Source: Clostridia bacterium (GTDB taxonomy: Bacteria; Bacillota; Clostridia; Oscillospirales; CAG-272). From it: a stretch of DNA of 32,024 nucleotides. Position numbers and translations under genes: made by a program. The notes under the pieces were generated by a model that saw only the letters and a list, made by a program, of their open reading frames with translations, did not search any database and was not told the origin of the DNA. The stretch covers positions 1-32,024 of the forward strand of contig JAGASS010000057.1 of the NCBI GenBank assembly GCA_017621655.1, written 5' to 3'. Positions 1 to 6,004 of the stretch are shown piece after piece (within the stretch, counting starts at the first letter, position 1; each line of letters opens with the position of its first letter).

Positions 1-113
1 ACGTCCCTGAACCCATTTATGGGTAGCAAGTATCCAATGCATGGCTGGCAGGCCAATCTGAAGCGCACTGGTGCGCAGCCAGTAGTATTAGGGCTACGCC
101 CGAAAATGAAATA
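1..113. other. Hairpin-rich non-coding segment, possible mobile-element end
   Basis: No convincing gene is visible, but short perfect stems follow one another: ACCCAT/ATGGGT (11-24), CTGGC/GCCAG (45-49 with 78-82) enclosing GCGCAC/GTGCGC (63-76), and GGGC/GCCC (91-101). The strong palindrome at 114-132 follows directly. Chains of hairpins ending in a GC-rich palindrome are typical of the 3' ends of IS200/IS605-type elements and of the guide-like RNAs encoded there. That is an inference, because no transposase or TnpB reading frame is visible in the part that lies inside the window. Confidence 0.3.
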
Positions 114-132
114 CCCCCCGCTATGCGGGGGG
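114..132 (-). terminator. Terminator of the alcohol dehydrogenase gene
   Basis: A perfect 8-bp stem (CCCCCCGC with GCGGGGGG, loop TAT) lies 17 bases past the stop codon of the minus-strand dehydrogenase. On that strand it is followed by a T-rich stretch. It may also be the palindromic end of the hairpin-rich element at 1-113. Confidence 0.65.
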
Positions 133-149
133 ATGTTTATTATCAATGA

Positions 150-1181
150 TTAGAATATCACGAGAGACTTTATATCTTTTTCCTGACGGATGCGCTCGAA
201 AGCTTCGGGTGCTTCGTCGAGGGTGCAGGTATGAGTGAGGAGAATTTCGTGAGGCAGCTTGTTTTCTGCGAGCAGCTTGCAGGTCTCGTCTATCGTGACG
301 TGCACGGCGGGATCTATCAGCTGGCATCTGAAATTTATGGGACAACGTCTGATATCAAAGGAGTAGGGCTGCTTCGGAACGGCAAATACCGCAAGAAGTC
401 CGTCATTCTTGAGATACGGAAGTCCCTTTTCAAGAGCTCTCCAGTTTCCGCAGCATTCGAAGACTATGTCTGCTCCGCCGCTTGCGATAATGGCGTCTCT
501 TGCTTCGTCAAGGTCGATATACGTCTCGTCAGCGCCCAAGCTTCTCGCAATTTCAAGCTTATCCTCGAGGATTCCGAGCGTGATGACCTTCTTTGCGCCG
601 TAGACCTTTGCAAACATGGTAAAGGAGAATCCAACGACGCCCGTTCCGATAACGACGACGGTTTTTCCCGTTAGGTCACCGACCTGCTTTATCGCGCTTG
701 ATGCTTCGGCGAGAGGGAAGGCGAGAGCCGCCTTTTCAATAGGAAGATCGTTTGATATTTTGTAGTTTGCCTTGTATCTGTTGCGGTATTTATTCGCCTC
801 ATCGGGCACGCCGTTATCTGCAATATATGCGTCAAGGTCACCCGATATGCCGTACTTTGCAAAGCCGCCCCAGGTAGAATAGTACTTTCCGTCATAGCCG
901 TTTACTATTGCGTTTGAGCAGATAACTCGGTCACCGAGCTTGTACTTTTTAACCTTTTTGCCGACCTTGATTACGTGACCGAAGCATTCGTGACCGATAA
1001 CGACAGGGTAGTCGGGGGTATGGAACAGGTTGTCGATGATCATTCTGTCAGTCGTGTTACAGAAAACACAGCCCTCGTTTTCAACGAGCACTTCATAGTC
1101 GTCCGGTTCGGGGATCGCGATCTCAACTATCTCAAGCTTTCCCTTTTCGGTTGCGGCGAGCGCCTTTTGCATTTTCTCCAT
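150..1181 (-). CDS. Zinc-dependent alcohol dehydrogenase family protein (MDR)
   Basis: A cytoplasmic NAD(P)-dependent dehydrogenase of the medium-chain superfamily, 343 residues, the usual length. Visible motifs are the GroES-like catalytic zinc ligands Cys41 and His64-Glu65 in GHECFGHVIKVG, the GDRV motif near residue 83, and the Rossmann loop GTGVVG at 179-184. The four-cysteine structural zinc loop found in many relatives is not apparent. The substrate cannot be told from sequence; sugar-alcohol or threonine-type dehydrogenases are possible. The first ATG is chosen because GGAGG lies 9 bases upstream; a second in-frame Met at codon 4 is too far from it. The gene is monocistronic, with its own promoter at 1216-1244 and a terminator at 114-132. 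Confidence 0.88.
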   Translation of the reverse strand: MEKMQKALAATEKGKLEIVEIAIPEPDDYEVLVENEGCVFCNTTDRMIIDNLFHTPDYPVVIGHECFGHVIKVGKKVKKYKLGDRVICSNAIVNGYDGKYYSTWGGFAKYGISGDLDAYIADNGVPDEANKYRNRYKANYKISNDLPIEKAALAFPLAEASSAIKQVGDLTGKTVVVIGTGVVGFSFTMFAKVYGAKKVITLGILEDKLEIARSLGADETYIDLDEARDAIIASGGADIVFECCGNWRALEKGLPYLKNDGLLAVFAVPKQPYSFDIRRCPINFRCQLIDPAVHVTIDETCKLLAENKLPHEILLTHTCTLDEAPEAFERIRQEKDIKSLVIF

Positions 1182-1215
1182 TTTTGATTACCTCCAATAA
1201 TCAGGTGTTACGGTG

Positions 1216-1244
1216 ATTATATCATATAATATTTTCAAAGTCAA
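1216..1244 (-). promoter_or_regulatory. Sigma-A promoter of the dehydrogenase gene
   Basis: On the minus strand, TTGACT (1239-1244), a 17-base spacer and TATAAT (1216-1221) lie just upstream of the dehydrogenase ribosome binding site. The match to the housekeeping consensus is nearly perfect. Confidence 0.85.
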
Positions 1245-1264
1245 TGACCCAAAAAAGAAAAAGC

Positions 1265-1283
1265 GCTCCCCAAAAAGGGGAGC
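1265..1283 (-). terminator. rnpB terminator
   Basis: GCTCCCC and GGGGAGC form a 7-bp stem with a 5-base loop. On the minus strand it is followed by GCTTTTTCTTTTTT. It directly follows the 3' end of the RNase P RNA. Confidence 0.85.
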
Positions 1284-1284
1284 A

Positions 1285-1656
1285 GACCGAAATTATAAGC
1301 CGGGTTCTGTTGTCCTTGAGATGCTAAAACAAGGACCTGTACTCATCTATCTATTCCGTACGTTACCGCACGGCTCTAGCCGCCCCGAGACATCTGCCGA
1401 GCAGGCAGTGAAAGATCAGTCTCTAAGGGGAGTTGCTTCGGGTAGGGTTTACATTTGCTCAGCGTTACCGCGAGAGCCGGTGAGCTCTTACCTCGCCTTT
1501 CCATCCTTACCGCATAAGCGGCGGTTTATTTCTGTTGCACTTTCCCTGAAGTCGCCTTCGGCGGACGTTATCCGTTACCCATGCTCTGTGAAGCCCGGAC
1601 TTTCCTCACGGTAATACCTTACGGCGCAATACCGCGCGAGTACATTTCTCGGTCAC
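1285..1656 (-). ncRNA. rnpB: RNase P RNA component
   Basis: This is the catalytic RNA that removes 5' leaders from tRNA precursors. On the minus strand it carries the conserved P4-region signature GAGGAAAGTCCGGGCTTC near its 5' end and the matching 3' element ending GAACCCGGCTTATAA. GACCGAGAAAT at the 5' end pairs with ATTTCGGTC at the 3' end to form helix P1, which fixes both ends to within a few bases. The length of about 372 nt fits bacterial RNase P RNA. A strong promoter lies 7 bases upstream of the inferred start and a terminator follows. Plus-strand ORFs across this stretch are spurious. Confidence 0.95.
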
Positions 1657-1662
1657 GATCAA

Positions 1663-1692
1663 ATTATAACATAAACGAAGCGTATTTGTCAA
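1663..1692 (-). promoter_or_regulatory. rnpB promoter
   Basis: On the minus strand, TTGACA (1687-1692), an 18-base spacer and TATAAT (1663-1668) precede the G at 1656, the likely first base of the RNase P RNA. Confidence 0.88.
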
Positions 1693-1748
1693 CTCGCGTT
1701 ATTTGGGACAAATTTAATAAAAAAATTTTGAAAATTAATAGATTACTA

Positions 1749-1777
1749 TTGCAAAAATAAGGAAAATACGCTATAAT
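1749..1777 (+). promoter_or_regulatory. pgi promoter
   Basis: TTGCAA (1749-1754), a 17-base spacer and TATAAT (1772-1777), about 37 bases before the pgi start. The only purine-rich ribosome-binding candidate (AGAAAGG) is unusually far from the ATG. Confidence 0.7.
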
Positions 1778-1814
1778 TATTATAACTAACAGAAAGGCAA
1801 ACGGTTTTTATTCA

Positions 1815-3158
1815 ATGGCAGTCAGACTTAATACCAAATATGTGTCCGATGTTGTCACCTCTGAGAAGCTCAGCGCTATCTCGGGCGAGGTCAACGCGGC
1901 GATCAAAACTCTCCGTACAGGAAGCGGCGCAGGAAACGATTTTATCGGCTGGGTCGACCTTCCCGTAAATTATGACAAAGAAGAATTTTCCCGCATAAAG
2001 ATAGCGGCTGAGAAGATAAAGAAGTCCTGTGACGTATTTATCGCTATCGGTATCGGCGGCTCTTACCTCGGCGCAAGAGCAGCGATAGAGTTCTGCAAGA
2101 GCCCGTTCTATAACGCTCTTAAGAAGGACACTCCTGACGTTTATTTTGCAGGAAATAACATAAATTCCGCATATCTTAACGAGCTTCTTTCTATCTGCGA
2201 GGGCAAGGACGTTTGTATTAACGTTATCTCGAAGTCGGGTAAAACGACCGAGCCGGCTATCGCATTCCGCATCTTCCGCGAGCTTCTTGAAAAGAAGTAC
2301 GGCGTGGAGGGAGCAAGAGAAAGAATCTTCGTTACGACCGATAAGGCAAGAGGTAAGATGAAGGAGCTTGCGACTGAAAAGGGTTACGAGAGCTTCGTAG
2401 TACCGGACGACGTCGGCGGCAGATATTCTGTTCTCACCGCGGTTGGACTTCTTCCTATCGCAGTTGCGGGAATCGACATCGACGCAATGATGCAAGGCGC
2501 TCAGGCGGCAAGAATCGACTTCTCCGAGCCGGATATGATGAAGAACGACTGCTACAAGTACGCAGCCGCAAGAAATATACTCTACCGTGAAGGTAAGAAG
2601 ACCGAGATAATGGTAACTTACGATCCCGCGCTCGCAATGATGAACGAGTGGTGGAAGCAGCTTTACGGCGAGAGCGAGGGCAAGGACGGCGTCGGACTTT
2701 TCCCCGCGTCGGTAGTCTTCTCGACAGACCTTCACTCTCTCGGTCAGTATATTCAGCAGGGCGAAAGAACACTCTTTGAGACCGTTATCGACATCAAGAA
2801 TGACGAAAGCCCCCTTATCATCCCCAACGACCCGCAGAACGTCGACGAAATGAATTTCGTTTCTGGCAAGACGATGCACGAGGTAAACCATAACGCGTTC
2901 CTCGCGACGGTTCTTTCCCATACCGACGGCGGAGTTCCCAATCTCGTTCTCGAGCTCGACGGCAGATCCGCCGCCGACTTCGGATATCTTGTATACTTCT
3001 TCGAGCTTGCATGTGCTGTTTCGGGTTACACTCTCGGTGTAAACCCCTTCGACCAGCCCGGCGTTGAAGGATACAAGAACAATATGTATGCCCTCCTCGG
3101 CAAGCCCGGCGCAGAGCACGATAAGCGCCGTGAAGAGCTTAAGGGCAGAATCAATTAA
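1815..3158 (+). CDS. pgi: Glucose-6-phosphate isomerase
   Basis: Interconverts glucose 6-phosphate and fructose 6-phosphate in glycolysis and gluconeogenesis. The 447 residues match the short bacterial form of the family. Visible motifs are the phosphate-binding [10 protein letters not shown] (139-148), [11 protein letters not shown] (201-211), the catalytic Glu in YGESEG (Glu287), the signature around [10 protein letters not shown] (302-311) and the C-terminal catalytic Lys in VEGYKNN (near 421). The start is the only reasonable ATG after the promoter, although the Shine-Dalgarno sequence is poor. It is probably transcribed with the small P-loop gene 30 bases downstream, up to the terminator at 3608. 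Confidence 0.96.
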   Translation: MAVRLNTKYVSDVVTSEKLSAISGEVNAAIKTLRTGSGAGNDFIGWVDLPVNYDKEEFSRIKIAAEKIKKSCDVFIAIGIGGSYLGARAAIEFCKSPFYNALKKDTPDVYFAGNNINSAYLNELLSICEGKDVCINVISKSGKTTEPAIAFRIFRELLEKKYGVEGARERIFVTTDKARGKMKELATEKGYESFVVPDDVGGRYSVLTAVGLLPIAVAGIDIDAMMQGAQAARIDFSEPDMMKNDCYKYAAARNILYREGKKTEIMVTYDPALAMMNEWWKQLYGESEGKDGVGLFPASVVFSTDLHSLGQYIQQGERTLFETVIDIKNDESPLIIPNDPQNVDEMNFVSGKTMHEVNHNAFLATVLSHTDGGVPNLVLELDGRSAADFGYLVYFFELACAVSGYTLGVNPFDQPGVEGYKNNMYALLGKPGAEHDKRREELKGRIN

Positions 3159-3188
3159 TTTGTAATCTATTTTTGGAGGTAAACCACC

Positions 3189-3596
3189 ATGCTTAAACTT
3201 ATCGTAGGACTCAAGGGATCGGGCAAGACCAAGACCATCGTAGAGATGGCTAACACAAAGCTCGCTGAAACCAAAGGAGCTGTCGTATTCATCGAAAAGG
3301 GTACCAAGCTTATCCACGAAGTAAAGCATCAGGCAAAGCTTCTTGATACTGACGAATATCTTATCAATAACGCTGCTAAGCTTTACGGCTTCGTTGCCGG
3401 CAACTACGGCTCGAATTTCGACGTGTCCGATATATTCATAGATTCCGCACTTAAGATCTGCGGAAACGATATGGCTGAATTCTCCGCGTTCCTTGATAAC
3501 GTCGTTGCTTTCACCGCAACTCACCCCGTTAACTTCGTTATCACCTCGTCGCTCGCGCTTGAGGATCTCCCCGAGAAGTATCACCAGTATCTTTAA
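3189..3596 (+). CDS. Small P-loop ATP-binding protein of unknown function
   Basis: This 135-residue soluble protein begins almost directly with a Walker A loop, GLKGSGKT at residues 7-14, followed by a compact alpha/beta domain. No separate effector domain and no clear Walker B aspartate motif are visible. It therefore resembles the small stand-alone nucleotide-binding proteins of Clostridia, sometimes loosely annotated as PilT-like; nothing here supports a motility role. GGAGG lies 8 bases before the ATG. It follows pgi closely and shares its terminator, so the two are probably one transcript. The function is unknown. Confidence 0.85.
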   Translation: MLKLIVGLKGSGKTKTIVEMANTKLAETKGAVVFIEKGTKLIHEVKHQAKLLDTDEYLINNAAKLYGFVAGNYGSNFDVSDIFIDSALKICGNDMAEFSAFLDNVVAFTATHPVNFVITSSLALEDLPEKYHQYL

Positions 3597-3607
3597 TGAA
3601 TAAAATT

Positions 3608-3637
3608 CTGCCGTGTGATATCACACGGCAGTTTTTT
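3608..3637 (+). terminator. Terminator of the pgi transcript
   Basis: A perfect 24-base palindrome (3608-3631) is followed directly by six T residues, 11 bases after the stop codon of the P-loop gene. Confidence 0.92.
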
Positions 3638-3668
3638 CTCTCACTGTTTTTCTTCCCTTACATAGAAT

Positions 3669-3703
3669 GTTGGTAGAGCATTTTGCTCGAGCATTTTGCT
3701 CTT
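3669..3703. repeat. Tandem hairpin repeat with a tRNA D-arm-like stretch
   Basis: The sequence GTTGGTAGAGCA (3669-3680) is identical to the D-arm of the tRNA-Trp gene at 5849. It runs into two tandem copies of GAGCATTTTGCTC, each able to fold into a small hairpin and together into a larger dyad. It lies in the 5' leader of the next gene. No complete tRNA can be folded here, so it is either a remnant or a leader structure. Confidence 0.4.
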
Positions 3704-3733
3704 ATAACAAAAACCAAAATGGGAGGAAAAATC

Positions 3734-4510
3734 ATGGCTGATAACAGATGCCCCTCCGGATACGGAAAGGAGACCGTCGTTATTGACGTAAACCGCGTTC
3801 TTGACAGCTGCAAGGATAAGGATTGCTTCTCTGACGTTAAGGTCTATCTTACCGATTTCGGACAGGATATTATAGACAGAGCCGGCGCGATCAGAGTAAA
3901 AAGCACGAAGATCGTCGGCGTAAACATTGATACCGAGCCCGTTCAGTTCAACAAGGGCTTTTACCAGATACTTATCCGCTTCTACGTTAAGCTCGTCTTT
4001 GAGGCGTGCGTCAACGTTGGAAGATCGGTTGAGTTTGAAGGAATCGCAGTATGCGATAAGAAGGTAATTCTTTACGGTAGCGAGGGTAACGTAAACATCT
4101 TTAAGAGCTGCCCGTCCTGCGAGTTCTGCGATCCCGCGCCCGAGGGAAGCGCGACTACGAATATGCCGACGGTGGTTCTTGAGACCGTCGATCCTATCGT
4201 TCTTTCGGTATGCAACGTCGATAAGCCCTGCTGCCGCCCCTGCTGCTCGATAGGCGAGATCCCCGAGAACGTTTGCGCGTTCGTTAACGGCTCGCTTTGC
4301 GACTGCGATAACGGTAAGCAGCTTTACGTTACGCTCGGCTTCTTCTCGATAGTTCGCATCGAGCGCCCCGGACAGTATCTTGTTCAGGCGACCGAGTACA
4401 GCGTCCCCGAGAAGACCTGTCCGCCTATCTGCGAGGAGGATCCCTGCTCGCTCTTTGAGAAGATGGCGTTCCCGATAAACGAGTTTTCGCCGCCCTCATA
4501 CAGATGTTAA
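3734..4510 (+). CDS. Cysteine-rich protein of unknown function
   Basis: 258 residues with 20 cysteines, many of them clustered: CPSCEFC at 126-132, CCRPCC at 166-171, CDC at 189-191 and a CPPIC / DPC tail after 229. The first 125 residues have few cysteines and look like a beta-rich domain; the second half is dominated by them. There is no signal peptide or membrane segment, so it is either cytoplasmic (metal-binding) or deposited by a non-Sec route, such as a spore-coat or surface layer. That is speculation. The start at 3734 is preferred to an in-frame upstream start because GGGAGG lies 7 bases before it. I do not recognise the family with confidence. Confidence 0.8.
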   Translation: MADNRCPSGYGKETVVIDVNRVLDSCKDKDCFSDVKVYLTDFGQDIIDRAGAIRVKSTKIVGVNIDTEPVQFNKGFYQILIRFYVKLVFEACVNVGRSVEFEGIAVCDKKVILYGSEGNVNIFKSCPSCEFCDPAPEGSATTNMPTVVLETVDPIVLSVCNVDKPCCRPCCSIGEIPENVCAFVNGSLCDCDNGKQLYVTLGFFSIVRIERPGQYLVQATEYSVPEKTCPPICEEDPCSLFEKMAFPINEFSPPSYRC

Positions 4511-4525
4511 AATAAGACGGTAAAA

Positions 4526-4547
4526 GGGAAGCCCTTACGGGCTTCCC
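4526..4547 (+). promoter_or_regulatory. Stable hairpin directly upstream of a ribosome binding site
   Basis: GGGAAGCCC (4526-4534) and GGGCTTCCC (4539-4547) form a 9-bp perfect stem with loop TTAC. It ends one base before the AAGGA ribosome binding site of the gene at 4558. No T-tract follows, so it is not a normal terminator. It could tune translation or protect the mRNA end between the two genes. Confidence 0.55.
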
Positions 4548-4557
4548 AAGGAAAAAT

Positions 4558-5229
4558 ATGGCTGAAAAAATAATCGGCTCGCTAAACGAGCATACACTGC
4601 ACCTTGCGCTGAAAAAGTACATAGAGCCGAATCCCGCGTTCCATGAGGTGGAATACGGGCCTTTTGTCGCGGACGTGAAGCGAGGAAGCTGTATATGTGA
4701 AATTGAAACGACGTCGTTTACGAGAATGAAAAAGAAGCTCGACTTTTTTCTCAACGAGAACGAGGTGACCGTCGTTTACCCGATAGCGGTAAAAAGATGG
4801 GTAGTGTTCGTCGATCCGAAAACGGGTGAAACGTCGGAGCGTCGGCGCTCGCCGGTAAAGGGCAGACCGTCTGACGTTTGCGAGGAGCTTTTTAAGATAA
4901 GGGAATATATCGGTCACCCTAATTTCGCTCTGAAGCTCGTTTTTATCGAGGAGCTGAATTATAAAAGGCGTAAGGGTAAGCGTTCGTCTGTTCGCGAGGA
5001 CAGAATACCGCTGTTGTTCGTTTCGGAAATGAATATCGTAGATAATGAAGACTACGCAATGCTTGTCGATAAGATTCCCGACGGTGAATTTACCGCAAAG
5101 GAATTTGATAAGCTGAATAAGCTCGGAAGCATGGGCGCTTGGTCAATTCTGCAGATACTTATCTGCGCAAAGGTCGTCGAAAAGGTCGGCAAGAAGGGAA
5201 ACGCCTTCATTTACAGAAAGCTAAATTAA
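4558..5229 (+). CDS. Unknown protein, possible nuclease-like core
   Basis: 223 residues, soluble. The N-terminal third contains an acidic pattern (FHEVEYGPFVADV then CEIETTSF, about residues 28-54) that resembles the core of PD-(D/E)XK nuclease folds. The final lysine of the ExK motif is replaced by Thr, so activity is doubtful. The middle is basic (KRRKGKRSS). The last 70 residues look like a winged-helix domain. It is separated from the cysteine-rich gene by a 47-bp gap holding the 4526 hairpin and is probably cotranscribed. Its 3' end overlaps the convergent lipoprotein gene by 9 bp. A DNA-associated role is inferred only from the basic stretch and the winged-helix appearance. Confidence 0.72.
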   Translation: MAEKIIGSLNEHTLHLALKKYIEPNPAFHEVEYGPFVADVKRGSCICEIETTSFTRMKKKLDFFLNENEVTVVYPIAVKRWVVFVDPKTGETSERRRSPVKGRPSDVCEELFKIREYIGHPNFALKLVFIEELNYKRRKGKRSSVREDRIPLLFVSEMNIVDNEDYAMLVDKIPDGEFTAKEFDKLNKLGSMGAWSILQILICAKVVEKVGKKGNAFIYRKLN

Positions 5230-5706
5230 CCTTTTCAGCATCAGCTTTACGGCATTGTTGTCGGGCGTGACAGCGAGGATAACGTAACGCGAGCGAACGA
5301 ATACCGTCGGCTCGTAGACAAGAAAGCTCTCTTCCGTCTTGTTGTGATAACGTATCATGTCTGCGCGCTTGCGGAGAAGCTTCGCTATCTCTTCGGTGTC
5401 GGACGACGAGCGCACGCGAATGACGTGAAGCTCAAACGGCTCTCGGCTGTCGGATAGAATTATTCGGAAATCCTCTATCAGCTCCCATTCGGGGAGCTTT
5501 TCTTTTTCACCCGTGTATAAAAAGGTGAAATCCTCGGGTGAAATGTAGCCGTATTCACCCTCAACTCCGTTTTTGACGTACTGCGACGACGGCGGAACGT
5601 CGTATAGCTCGAGAAGTCGATGCGCAAGTGTGTCGGTGCTCGGCGCGCCTCGGCAGGACGATAGGAAAATCGAGCAAAGAAGAACGAGAAGTGTGGTTTT
5701 TTTCAT
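5221..5706 (-). CDS. Putative lipoprotein, DUF4358-like
   Basis: 161 residues with a classic lipoprotein signal: MKK, a hydrophobic stretch, then lipobox LSSC ending at Cys18. It should therefore be anchored to the outer face of the cytoplasmic membrane. The mature part is a small alpha/beta domain whose pattern (EGEYGYISPEDF, a middle helix with EEIAKLLRKRADM and a final VILAVTPDNN strand) resembles the DUF4358 lipoproteins common in Clostridia. Family assignment is from memory of the pattern, not from a search. GGAG lies 7 bases before the ATG. It is convergent with the preceding gene. Confidence 0.75.
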   Translation of the reverse strand: MKKTTLLVLLCSIFLSSCRGAPSTDTLAHRLLELYDVPPSSQYVKNGVEGEYGYISPEDFTFLYTGEKEKLPEWELIEDFRIILSDSREPFELHVIRVRSSSDTEEIAKLLRKRADMIRYHNKTEESFLVYEPTVFVRSRYVILAVTPDNNAVKLMLKRLI

Positions 5707-5809
5707 AAATAACTCCGAATATCTTTGTAATACCTTCTATTTTATTCGCTTTGGAGGCGCGATAGACGGTCTCTTTACAAAAAATTCATAATTATTATTG
5801 GTAATCCTC

Positions 5810-5838
5810 TTGCAAAAACGAAAATAATATGTTATAAT
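5810..5838 (+). promoter_or_regulatory. tRNA-Trp promoter
   Basis: TTGCAA (5810-5815), a 17-base spacer and TATAAT (5833-5838), 10 bases before the mature tRNA 5' end. Confidence 0.85.
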
Positions 5839-5848
5839 GCTTTGGTAC

Positions 5849-5924
5849 AGGGGCATAGCTCAGTTGGTAGAGCACTGGTCTCCAAAACCAGGTGTCGAGA
5901 GTTCGAGCCTTTCTACCCCTGCCA
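5849..5924 (+). tRNA. trnW: tRNA-Trp (anticodon CCA)
   Basis: The 76-nt cloverleaf has a D-arm GCTCAGTTGGTAGAGC, anticodon stem CTGGT/ACCAG with loop CTCCAAA (anticodon CCA at 5882-5884), T-loop TTCGAGC and an encoded CCA end. The acceptor stem has one mismatch: C6 (5854) faces A67 (5915), where a T:A pair would be expected. The T-stem contains a G:T pair. It is otherwise a normal tRNA. Its last 15 bases belong to the tandem repeat that continues to 5999. Confidence 0.95.
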
Positions 5925-5925
5925 G

Positions 5926-5955
5926 AAAAAGCACTTGCTTTCGCAAGTGCTTTTT
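5926..5955. terminator. Terminator of tRNA-Trp, first copy
   Basis: GCACTTGC and GCAAGTGC form the stem (loop TTTC), flanked by five A before and five T after, so it can work on both strands. On the minus strand it lies downstream of the glucosidase gene. Confidence 0.9.
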
Positions 5956-5968
5956 CTACCCCTGCCAG

Positions 5969-5998
5969 AAAAAGCACTTGCTTTCGCAAGTGCTTTTT
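5969..5998. terminator. Terminator, second identical copy
   Basis: This is an exact copy of the previous terminator, 43 bp on. It lies 6 bases beyond the stop codon of the minus-strand glucosidase and is probably its terminator. Confidence 0.9.
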
Positions 5999-6004
5999 CA
6001 TTTA

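Larger units (their letters stand above)
5910..5999. repeat. 43-bp tandem duplication of tRNA-Trp 3' end plus terminator
   Basis: Positions 5910-5952 are repeated without change at 5953-5995, and identity extends to 5999. The unit holds the last part of the T-arm, the 3' acceptor strand with CCA and a complete terminator. The second copy is therefore a bare tRNA 3' end, unable to form a tRNA, with its own terminator. Confidence 0.95.

Noticed and set aside
1213..1614. Plus-strand ORF over the RNase P RNA
   Set aside because: The stretch is fully explained by the structured RNA on the minus strand, including promoter, P1 pairing and terminator.
1812..3584. 590-codon open frame antisense to pgi and the P-loop gene
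   Set aside because: It spans two clear genes on the other strand, has no ribosome site and no recognisable domain.
5910..5999. A CRISPR-like array
   Set aside because: There are only two copies, directly adjacent without spacers, and the unit is a tRNA end plus terminator. No other spaced direct repeats or cas genes are present in the window.
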